Origin: JBFXAF01 sp050178915 | Lineage (GTDB): Bacteria; Pseudomonadota; Alphaproteobacteria; Rhizobiales; Rhizobiaceae | NCBI GenBank assembly: GCA_050178915.1 | Contig: JBFXFO010000218.1 | Coordinates: 1-5,127 of the forward strand | Direction of reading: 5' to 3' | DNA: 5,127 nucleotides | Shown here: one piece after another, positions 1 through 4,845 of the stretch | Numbering within the stretch: position 1 is the first letter of the stretch | Layout: each line of letters starts with the position of its first letter | The notes under the pieces: model-generated | Told to the model about the DNA's origin: nothing | The model's database searches: none | What the model saw: only the letters and a program-made list of their open reading frames with translations | Program-made: the position numbers and the translations under genes

Positions 1-486
1 GTCCGCGCCGCGATTGCGTAGCCAGCCCGCCATTCCCGATGCGATCGGCCGGCAGTGCAGCGCACCACCCTCCGGCGACAGGAAGGCATAGCGGAACGTG
101 CCCTTCTTCAGGAACGGCCACCGCTTCACCGCTGCCGGTGGATCGAAGATCGCGATGGGATACCCGCCCGTCTCCAGTCCGCCGCGATAGTCTTCGGCCT
201 CGTCGCCGGCCTCCCTCGACACACACAGGAAACCGCGCGGATCGAGATGGCTGTGACCAAGGTCGTGCCACAGCTCATCCCAGGCCGCGTAGGCTTCCGT
301 GATGGCGCGGCCATAGCCGGTGGCGGCGCCATAGGCGCGCCGGATGATGCGATGGTGGTCTCCTGAAGCAGCCAGCGGATTGGGAATTGTTCCCTGCTCC
401 AGCAGGGTGACGGCATGGCCACGCTTCACCAGCGCCCATGCCGTGGACAGTCCGGCAATGCCGGCGCCAACGACGATGACCTTCAA
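1..486 (-). CDS. FAD-dependent oxidoreductase, DAO / sarcosine oxidase-like family (partial, N-terminal 162 residues)
   Basis: This is the N-terminal part of a flavoprotein of the D-amino-acid oxidase (DAO) superfamily, whose members oxidise amines or amino acids with FAD and usually O2. Translation of the minus strand from position 486 gives 162 uninterrupted codons that continue past the left edge. The protein opens with a Rossmann beta-alpha-beta fold: VVGAGIAGL carries the GxGxxG dinucleotide motif (Gly7, Gly9, Gly12), and Glu30 at the end of strand 2 is the expected FAD-ribose ligand. The stretch SGDHHRIIRRAYG (residues 41-53) closely resembles the matching segment of monomeric sarcosine and N-methyltryptophan oxidases. 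The substrate cannot be named. No ATG or GTG lies close upstream in frame. The start is taken as TTG (484-486) because GGGAG sits 7 bases upstream and the Rossmann fold begins at residue 2. The gene is divergent from the P450. Confidence 0.85.
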   Translation of the reverse strand, partial: MKVIVVGAGIAGLSTAWALVKRGHAVTLLEQGTIPNPLAASGDHHRIIRRAYGAATGYGRAITEAYAAWDELWHDLGHSHLDPRGFLCVSREAGDEAEDYRGGLETGGYPIAIFDPPAAVKRWPFLKKGTFRYAFLSPEGGALHCRPIASGMAGWLRNRGAD

Positions 487-493
487 GGTTTCA

Positions 494-498
494 CTCCC
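494..498 (-). promoter_or_regulatory. Ribosome binding site that fixes the TTG start of the FAD oxidase
   Basis: On the minus strand this reads GGGAG, within GGTGGGAG. It lies 7 bases before the TTG codon at 484-486. This is the best Shine-Dalgarno match near the first residues of the Rossmann fold, and it supports the unusual TTG start. Confidence 0.6.
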
Positions 499-515
499 AC
501 CACACGCTGCAACCT

Positions 516-545
516 AAAATCTTCGACCGGTCGTGGGAAGGTCAA
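516..545 (-). promoter_or_regulatory. Possible promoter of the FAD oxidase, with a palindrome in its spacer
   Basis: On the minus strand TTGACC (540-545) resembles a -35 element and GATTTT (516-521) a weak -10, with an 18-base spacer. The spacer contains the perfect 10-base palindrome CGACCGGTCG (524-533), a plausible operator position. The -10 matches the consensus at only three of six positions, so the promoter is tentative. No convincing promoter for the P450 was seen in the same intergenic region. Confidence 0.3.
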
Positions 546-645
546 GCGCCGGATGTTGTTTGCGCCGATCCGGGAGAAAACCGGCGCCGGCTTCCAGGCC
601 ACGCCGCACTGGCACAGACGGCATCCGCCGCGCTATCACCGGGCA

Positions 646-1875
646 ATGCCGCCTGCACCGCCCTACCTCGCCTTCGACCCCACCTCGCGCCGCGTCAGCC
701 TCGATCCGCACGTGCCCGCCTTCGTGCAGGACCCGTACGAGGCCTATGCGTGGCTGCATGCGCACGCGCCCGTCTTCTTCTGGGAACAGTACGGCATGTG
801 GTGTTTTGGCGGTTTCGATGCCGTCAGCCGCCTGCTGCGCGACCGCCGCATCGGGCGTCAGCCGCCCATCCCGCCGGCCGGCGACCGCAGCCACCTCGCC
901 GCCTTCGACGCGCTCGACGCAACCTCAATGATCGAGCTGGAGCCACCGGTGCACACGCGCCTGCGCACGCTGGTCAACCGCGCCTTCGTCTCGCGCCAGG
1001 TGGAGCGGCTGCGCCCGCGCGTCGAGGCGCTGGCACACACGCTCGTCGACGGCATGGACATAGCAGCCGGCGTCAATCTCCTGCCAGCCTTCGCCACGCC
1101 GGTGCCGATCACCGTCATCGCCGAGATGCTCGGCGTCCCGGTCGAGGCAGGCCCGCGCCTGCTCGACTGGTCGCACCGCATGGTCGCCATGTACATGCAC
1201 GGCCGCACGCGGCAGACCGAGATCGACGCCAACCAGGCGGCGCAGGAATTCGCCGACTTCGTGCGCGGGCATGCGCGTGCCCGCCGCGCCTCTCCGTCCG
1301 ACGACCTGCTGACCCTGCTGCTCACCGCGCAGGATGACGGCCAGAAGCTCTCGGAAGACGAACTCGTCTCATCCGTGATCCTGCTGCTCAACGCCGGCCA
1401 CGAGGCGACCGTCCACCAGACCGGCAACGCGGTGAAGACGCTGCTGCAACGGGACACCGACCCGCAGCCGCTTTTCGCGTCGCCCGAAGCGACCGCCGCC
1501 ACCGTGGAAGAATGCCTGCGCTACGATCCGCCGCTGCACATGTTCACGCGTTACGCCTCCGGGACGACCGACCTCGGCGACGGTGTCGTGCTCGAGCGTG
1601 GCGAGCAGGTCGGCCTTCTGCTCGGCATGGCCAACCGCGATCCGCTCGCCTTCGATCGACCTGACGAATTCCGGCCCGGTCGCGCCGACCAGAAGAACGT
1701 GTCGTTCGGCGCCGGCATCCATTTCTGCATCGGCGCGCCGCTGGCTCGCATCGAGCTCCAGGCGGCGCTGCAGGTGCTGTTTGCCCGCCTGCCGATGCTC
1801 CGCCTCGACGGCATGCCGCGCTACAGCGACAGCTTCCACTTCCACGGGCTGGAGCGGCTCGACGTCATCGGATAG
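646..1875 (+). CDS. Cytochrome P450 (bacterial soluble type)
   Basis: This is a heme-thiolate monooxygenase of 409 residues, the normal size for a soluble bacterial P450. Such enzymes need a ferredoxin and a reductase, and neither is encoded here. Visible landmarks are the C-helix HTRLR (103-107), the I-helix motif AGHEAT (250-255), the K-helix ExxR motif (Glu289, Arg292), and the heme loop FGAGIHFCIGAPLAR (354-368) with Cys361 as the axial ligand. The usual I-helix threonine after the acidic residue is Ala254 here, although Thr255 follows. The substrate and CYP family cannot be assigned. The frame stays open upstream to 415, but that part overlaps the divergent oxidase and does not look like P450 sequence. 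ATG 646 starts where such P450s normally begin (MPPAPPYLAFDP), but it lacks a good Shine-Dalgarno. ATG 553, with GGAAGG 11 bases upstream, is an alternative giving 440 residues. Confidence 0.93.
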   Translation: MPPAPPYLAFDPTSRRVSLDPHVPAFVQDPYEAYAWLHAHAPVFFWEQYGMWCFGGFDAVSRLLRDRRIGRQPPIPPAGDRSHLAAFDALDATSMIELEPPVHTRLRTLVNRAFVSRQVERLRPRVEALAHTLVDGMDIAAGVNLLPAFATPVPITVIAEMLGVPVEAGPRLLDWSHRMVAMYMHGRTRQTEIDANQAAQEFADFVRGHARARRASPSDDLLTLLLTAQDDGQKLSEDELVSSVILLLNAGHEATVHQTGNAVKTLLQRDTDPQPLFASPEATAATVEECLRYDPPLHMFTRYASGTTDLGDGVVLERGEQVGLLLGMANRDPLAFDRPDEFRPGRADQKNVSFGAGIHFCIGAPLARIELQAALQVLFARLPMLRLDGMPRYSDSFHFHGLERLDVIG

Positions 1876-1876
1876 C

Positions 1877-1971
1877 GCGGCTGCAGCCGCACGACGTATC
1901 ACCATGAGATACGCGAGATCGCGGCGATCAGGAGTTACGCGGAGTCCAGACTCGCGGCCAAACTCGCGGCC
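1877..1971. repeat. Palindromes and a short direct repeat in the convergent intergenic gap
   Basis: The gap between the P450 and the convergent small gene (1876-1982) holds several short symmetric elements. GCGGCTGCAGCCGC (1877-1890) is a perfect 14-base palindrome one base after the P450 stop. GTATC/GATAC (1896-1900 and 1908-1912) form arms around a 7-base loop. GATCGC-G-GCGATC (1917-1929) is another inverted repeat. ACTCGCGGCC occurs twice (1950-1959 and 1962-1971), giving a 12-base period. None is followed by a T-run, so these are at most weak or factor-assisted terminators for either gene. Confidence 0.5.
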
Positions 1972-1982
1972 TGAGCCCTGCC

Positions 1983-2270
1983 CTACGCCGCGCCCTGCAT
2001 CGCCTTGACCTTGTCGGCCACGCTCGCGGCGAGGTCGGCGTACAGTTCTTCCAGCCGTTCTGCTTCCAGCACCGTGTCGGGATCGTAGCCGCGCTTCTCC
2101 AGCACGCGCGCCAGCTTCTCGGCGAAGTCCGCCTGCTCTTCCAGCGCCCGATAGAGCTTGCCGACCTGCTCCGGCGCGATCGCCGGGTCGGCCAGCATCT
2201 TCGGCACCTCGGCCGCCATCTTGCGGCCGGTCTCGCGCTGCTGCTTCAGGATGTCGTGGAGTTCGGCCAT
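1983..2270 (-). CDS. Small charged helical protein of unknown function (95 aa)
   Basis: I do not recognise this protein. It has 95 residues and is rich in Ala, Glu, Lys, Leu and Arg, with no cysteine, no signal peptide and no hydrophobic segment, so it should be cytosolic. The sequence looks almost wholly alpha-helical: helices roughly at 2-27, 33-60 and 66-92, separated by the Pro-containing turns ADPAIAP (27-33) and YDPD (62-65). The charge pattern (ALEEQADFAEKLARVLEKR) suggests an amphipathic helical hairpin or coiled coil. The start is taken as ATG 2268-2270 (MAELHDIL). A TTG at 2306 in the same frame would add 12 residues of poor quality. No clear Shine-Dalgarno precedes the ATG. The gene converges on the P450 and lies downstream of a strong terminator, so it is probably transcribed alone. 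Clean codon use and a plausible fold support it as real. Confidence 0.75.
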   Translation of the reverse strand: MAELHDILKQQRETGRKMAAEVPKMLADPAIAPEQVGKLYRALEEQADFAEKLARVLEKRGYDPDTVLEAERLEELYADLAASVADKVKAMQGAA

Positions 2271-2276
2271 GCACCG

Positions 2277-2306
2277 ACCATGAGACGCTGCACGGCGCGC
2301 CGTCAA
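2277..2306 (-). promoter_or_regulatory. Tentative promoter of the 95-residue protein gene, possibly leaderless
   Basis: On the minus strand TTGACG (2301-2306) is a good -35 match. CATGGT (2277-2282), 18 bases further on, is a weak -10 (three of six). Transcription would begin about at the A of the ATG at 2270, giving a leaderless mRNA. That would fit the absence of a Shine-Dalgarno. A perfect 12-base palindrome, ACGGCGCGCCGT (2292-2303), overlaps the -35 edge and could be an operator. The weak -10 keeps confidence low. Confidence 0.25.
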
Positions 2307-2313
2307 CCCAAGG

Positions 2314-2345
2314 AAAAAGCCGCCGCGGAGGCTTCGCGCGGCGGC
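2314..2345 (-). terminator. Rho-independent terminator of the beta-hydroxylase-family gene
   Basis: Read on the minus strand, GCCGCCGCG (2337-2345) pairs perfectly with CGCGGCGGC (2319-2327) around a 9-base loop, and TTTTT (2314-2318) follows at once. A 9-bp all-GC stem with a T-run is a textbook intrinsic terminator. It lies 25 bases past the stop codon of the dioxygenase gene and before the small helical gene, so it separates the two transcripts. A smaller 5-bp hairpin, GCCTC-TTCC-GAGGC (2354-2367), lies between the stop codon and this terminator. Confidence 0.9.
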
Positions 2346-2370
2346 CTGTGAGCGCCTCGGAAGAGGCTCG

Positions 2371-3162
2371 TCAGTGATCCTTGCTGCCCTTGTAGAACAG
2401 CTTTTCCCACTTCTTCTGCGCCTCGTAGCCTTCGCGGATGAAGGGGGTGAACGGCGCGGCGTTGAGCAGGATGGTGTTCATCAGGCTGGCCGGGAACCTG
2501 GTCGGCTTCACGAAGTCCACGAACAAAACCACGCGCGTCTCGTCGGAATGGTTCCAGGCCTCGTGCTCGAAGGCGTCGTCGAAGATCAGCACCTTGCCTT
2601 CGTCCCAGTGGCAGATCTGATCCATCACGCGGATCGCCACCTTGTCGCGCTGGTTCGGCACTTTGAGGCCGAGGTGCAGGCGCAGCACCCCGTTGTAGGG
2701 CCCGCGATGCGGCTTCAGGTGCTTGCCCGGTTCGAAGATCGAGAACATCGCCGACTTGAGATTCGGAATCTTCTGCAGGATGCGCCAGGTCTCGGGACAG
2801 GTGCGCTTGGCGTCCTCGCTCTCCTTGCCGTAGGCGCAGAACAGGAAGGTCTTCCAGTTGCGGTCGGTCGAGATCGAGCGGACTTCGTCGGAAATCTCAT
2901 GGAAACCCGGCAGCTCGTCCTTGCGCACCAGCAGCTTGTCGAGCTCGGTGCGGATCAGCGACCATTCGGCCTCGATGCCCGGAATCCAGGGAAACAAGGC
3001 GTTGTCGTAGACGGGCGGATTGCCTAGCTTCGCATGCTTGAGATTGAGCCGCTCTGCAAAGTCGATCACGGCCTTGCCGATCCGGTAGCCGAGACCGGGA
3101 CGTTGCATCAAATCCTCGACGCCGGCCGTGCTCTTCTGTTCGACGACGACATTCTCGGCCAT
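2371..3162 (-). CDS. Aspartyl/asparaginyl beta-hydroxylase-family Fe(II)/2-oxoglutarate dioxygenase
   Basis: This 263-residue protein belongs to the AspH / LpxO-like family of double-stranded beta-helix dioxygenases, which hydroxylate a substrate while turning 2-oxoglutarate and O2 into succinate and CO2. The core is at about 136-216. FSIFEPGKH, PHRGPYNGVLRLHLGL and IFDDAFEHEAWN match the family hallmarks. His152 and His200 correspond to the two iron ligands of human AspH (His679, His725). Ser141, Arg161, His163 and Arg210 sit at the spacings of AspH's 2-oxoglutarate contacts (Ser668, Arg688, His690, Arg735). All catalytic residues are therefore present. There is no N-terminal membrane anchor and no signal peptide, so it looks cytosolic or peripheral. 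Bacterial relatives include lipid A and ornithine-lipid hydroxylases; the substrate here is unknown. ATG 3160-3162 is preceded by GGAAGG at 10 bases. The gene is divergent from the SDR and ends at a strong terminator. Confidence 0.93.
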   Translation of the reverse strand: MAENVVVEQKSTAGVEDLMQRPGLGYRIGKAVIDFAERLNLKHAKLGNPPVYDNALFPWIPGIEAEWSLIRTELDKLLVRKDELPGFHEISDEVRSISTDRNWKTFLFCAYGKESEDAKRTCPETWRILQKIPNLKSAMFSIFEPGKHLKPHRGPYNGVLRLHLGLKVPNQRDKVAIRVMDQICHWDEGKVLIFDDAFEHEAWNHSDETRVVLFVDFVKPTRFPASLMNTILLNAAPFTPFIREGYEAQKKWEKLFYKGSKDH

Positions 3163-3177
3163 GGCCGCTCACCCTTC

Positions 3178-3230
3178 CTGACTAATCTACTCCACTTTAT
3201 ATGATACACCCTCTGCCGTACACTCTCCAA
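3178..3230. promoter_or_regulatory. Overlapping divergent promoters for the dioxygenase and SDR genes
   Basis: The 103-base intergenic region has one AT-rich island (TTTATATGATAC, about 3196-3207). On the plus strand CTGACT (3178-3183), a 16-base spacer and TATGAT (3200-3205) form a sigma70-like promoter for the SDR, with an expected leader of about 54 bases. On the minus strand TTGGAG (3225-3230), an 18-base spacer and TATCAT (3201-3206) form one for the dioxygenase, with a leader of about 30 bases. Both -10 hexamers match consensus at five of six positions and share five base pairs. The two promoters could not be open at the same time. Confidence 0.5.
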
Positions 3231-3252
3231 GCCCCCCGAACCGCGCCCGGAC

Positions 3253-3258
3253 AAGGAG
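3253..3258 (+). promoter_or_regulatory. Strong ribosome binding site of the SDR gene
   Basis: AAGGAG lies 7 bases before ATG 3266, an almost ideal Shine-Dalgarno and spacing. It is the best translation signal in the window and fixes the SDR start. Confidence 0.85.
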
Positions 3259-3265
3259 CCATCCC

Positions 3266-4123
3266 ATGAGCAGTCAGCCCAACCTCCCCTTCGCGCTCGG
3301 AGAAGGCCGCGTCGCGGTGATCACCGGCGGCGCCAGCGGCATCGGACTGGCGGCGGCGCAAGCATTGGCGCAGTCCGGCATGAAGGTCGTCATCGCCGAC
3401 CGCCCGGGCGAAAGGCTGGCCGCGGCTGAGGCCGAGATCAAGTCGCTGTCCCCCGACGTTCTCGCGATGGGCGTCGATGTTTCGCGCCAGCAGGATCTTC
3501 AGGCGCTGGCGGACGCGACGTTCAACCGCTTCGGCGAAGTCTCGCTGCTGATGAACAACGCCGGTGTCGGCAACAATCCCGGCAAGCCATGGGAAAAGCC
3601 GGATGCCTGGAAAGCGCTGGTCGACGTCAATTTCTGGGGCGTCGTCCACGGCATCAACGCGTTCGTCCCGCACATGCTGGCGGCCGGCAAGCCGGCCATG
3701 GTTGTCAACACCGGCTCCAAGCAGGGCATCACGACACCGCCCGGCAACCTCGCCTACAATGTCTCGAAATCGGCGCTGAAGACCTACACGGAAGGGCTCG
3801 CGCACGCGCTGCGCAACACCGCCGACGGCAAGGTGTCGGCCCATCTCCTGATCCCCGGCTTCACCTACACCGGCCTCACCGAAGGCGCGACGGAGAAGCC
3901 CGCGGGCGCCTGGTCGGCGCGGCAGGTGGTGGACTTCATGCTCGAAAGCCTGGCGCGCGGCGATTTCTACATCCTGTGCCCGGACAACGAGACTCCGCGC
4001 TCGACCGACGAGCGACGCATGGCATGGGCGATGGGCGACGTGATCGAGAACCGCCCCGCCCTGTCGCGCTGGCATCCCGACTTCAAGGACGCCTTCGCAA
4101 CGTTCCTGAACGCCGGACTCTAG
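3266..4123 (+). CDS. Short-chain dehydrogenase/reductase (SDR family, classical type)
   Basis: This is a 285-residue NAD(P)-dependent oxidoreductase, slightly longer than the usual 250 residues because of a C-terminal extension. The Rossmann motif TGGASGIG (20-27) binds the cofactor. Asp45 at the end of strand 2 (VVIAD) favours NAD(H) over NADP(H) by the family rule. NNAG (97-100), Asn122, Ser151, Tyr164 and Lys168 (YNVSK) form the complete classical catalytic set, with the Ser-Tyr spacing of 13 typical of the family. PGFTYTGL (197-204) is the segment after strand 6 that usually contributes to substrate and cofactor binding. The tail, from about 236 (YILCPDNETPRSTDERR) to the end, is not part of the core motifs and may shape the substrate pocket or oligomer contacts. 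The substrate is unknown. The gene is divergent from the dioxygenase and convergent with the acyltransferase, three bases between stop codons. Confidence 0.94.
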   Translation: MSSQPNLPFALGEGRVAVITGGASGIGLAAAQALAQSGMKVVIADRPGERLAAAEAEIKSLSPDVLAMGVDVSRQQDLQALADATFNRFGEVSLLMNNAGVGNNPGKPWEKPDAWKALVDVNFWGVVHGINAFVPHMLAAGKPAMVVNTGSKQGITTPPGNLAYNVSKSALKTYTEGLAHALRNTADGKVSAHLLIPGFTYTGLTEGATEKPAGAWSARQVVDFMLESLARGDFYILCPDNETPRSTDERRMAWAMGDVIENRPALSRWHPDFKDAFATFLNAGL

Positions 4124-4126
4124 GCT

Positions 4127-4753
4127 TCAGCCACGCTCTTCCCAGCGATCGAGGAAGTCCTCGATCGTCCGCGACTGGATGTCGGGGATCGCGTCGCCGA
4201 GCTTCTCAACCGGCCAATCCCACCAGGCCAGCGCCTCGATGCGCGTGGCGACGGCCTCGCTGAAGCGACGCTTCAGCACGCGCGCCGGCACTCCAGCGAC
4301 GATCGTGTAGGGCGCGACATCCTTGGTCACCACCGCATTGGCGCCGATCACCGCGCCATTGCCGACCTTCACTCCGGGCGTGATCACGGCGCCATGCCCG
4401 ATCCACACATCGTGGCCGATGATCACCGGCTTCGATCGCCGCCGCTCGCGGAACCCGTTGTCGAGGCCGAGAAACTTGAAATACTCGTTCGGACGGTACG
4501 ACACCTTGTGGATGGTCAGCCGCTCGACCGGGTGTTCCAGCGCGTTGATGCGGGTATTCGCCGCGATGGCGCAGAAGCGCCCGATGGTGCTGTAGATCGC
4601 CTCCGATTGCCGCTCGAAATACGAGAAGTCGCCGAGTTGCACCTCGCGCAGCACGACGCGCTCCGCGACGGCCGCGTAGCGTCCGATCGAGCAGCCTTTC
4701 AGTTCGGCCGTGGGGTGGATGCGTGGCGCCGGGTCCGTGATGCGAGGGTCCAT
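4127..4753 (-). CDS. Hexapeptide-repeat acyltransferase, phosphonate-metabolism-associated (TIGR03308-like) family
   Basis: This 208-residue left-handed parallel beta-helix protein is of the xenobiotic/chloramphenicol acetyltransferase type. Such enzymes are usually trimers that move an acetyl group from acetyl-CoA to a hydroxyl or amine. Hexapeptide repeats are seen at about 12-45 and 108-158 (VIIGHDVWIGHGAVITPGVKVGNGAVIGANAVV), followed by the conserved VAGVPARVLKRRF turn and a C-terminal helical cap. The loop NALEHPVERLTIHKVSYRPNEYF (70-92) interrupts the helix, and His74 is the likely catalytic base by analogy with this superfamily. The loop, together with the ending IEALAWWDWP..., closely resembles the transferase known from C-P lyase (phn) operons. 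This assignment is from memory of the family. No phn gene lies in this window and the acceptor is unknown. ATG 4751-4753 is chosen because upstream in-frame sequence offers nothing better; the Shine-Dalgarno is weak. Confidence 0.88.
   Translation of the reverse strand: MDPRITDPAPRIHPTAELKGCSIGRYAAVAERVVLREVQLGDFSYFERQSEAIYSTIGRFCAIAANTRINALEHPVERLTIHKVSYRPNEYFKFLGLDNGFRERRRSKPVIIGHDVWIGHGAVITPGVKVGNGAVIGANAVVTKDVAPYTIVAGVPARVLKRRFSEAVATRIEALAWWDWPVEKLGDAIPDIQSRTIEDFLDRWEERG
4146..4167. repeat. Perfect inverted repeat at the convergent SDR/acyltransferase junction
   Basis: CGATCGAGGA (4146-4155) and TCCTCGATCG (4158-4167) are exact reverse complements separated by AG, so a stem of about 9 bp with a 4-base loop can form on either strand. 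It begins 22 bases after the SDR stop and lies inside the last codons of the acyltransferase (encoding TIEDFLDR). No T-run follows on either strand, so it is not a canonical terminator. It could still stabilise the SDR mRNA 3' end or assist termination. The repeat itself is certain, its role is not. Confidence 0.6.
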
Positions 4754-4816
4754 GGGCCACGCGCATTACGCCGTGTCGCGGGCGCCGGCAAGCAGCGGCA
4801 ATTTCGCCCCTTTTTC

Positions 4817-4845
4817 CCTTGCCGCCGCAAGGCTATCTTGGCGGC
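4817..4845 (+). promoter_or_regulatory. Two mutually exclusive hairpins abutting the start codon of the small membrane-protein gene
   Basis: CCTTGC-CGCC-GCAAGG (4817-4832) can form a 6-bp hairpin. Alternatively GCCGC (4821-4825) and CAAG (4828-4831) can pair with CTTG (4837-4840) and GCGGC (4841-4845). That gives 9 bp with a 2-base bulge and a 5-base loop, and it ends at the base before ATG 4846. Both structures use 4821-4831, so they cannot coexist, and the second would bury the translation start region. This could be a translational control element or a chance product of GC-rich sequence. Confidence 0.3.

Noticed and set aside
526..531. ACCGGT occurring in palindromes at 524-533 and again at 5022-5029 (AACCGGTT)
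   Set aside because: A 6-base GC-rich palindrome is expected by chance a few times in 5 kb, and the flanks differ, so I do not treat these as sites of one regulator.
415..645. N-terminal extension of the P450 frame back to 415
   Set aside because: It overlaps the 5' part of the FAD oxidase gene on the other strand, and the encoded sequence has no P450 character. Start codons within 553-645 remain possible and are noted separately.
1369..2274. Long open frame (301 codons) on the minus strand, across the P450 3' end and the small helical gene
   Set aside because: It is antisense to well-supported P450 sequence and out of frame with the 95-residue protein. Its product is Arg/Gly/Ala/His-rich with no motif, as expected from antisense frames of GC-rich genes.
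2374..3027. Long open frame (217 codons) on the plus strand, antisense to the beta-hydroxylase-family gene
   Set aside because: The opposite strand carries all AspH active-site residues. The plus-strand product has no recognisable domain and lacks a good start signal.
3197..4075. Long open frame (292 codons) on the minus strand, antisense to the SDR
   Set aside because: The SDR has a complete catalytic set and a strong ribosome site. The antisense product is Arg-rich with no recognisable domain, and the frame would cover the divergent promoter region.
415..4123. A single biosynthetic operon joining the P450, dioxygenase and SDR
   Set aside because: The genes alternate in orientation (plus, minus, plus) with an intrinsic terminator between the dioxygenase and the small gene, and there is no scaffold enzyme, transporter or regulator. 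Functional linkage remains only a possibility.
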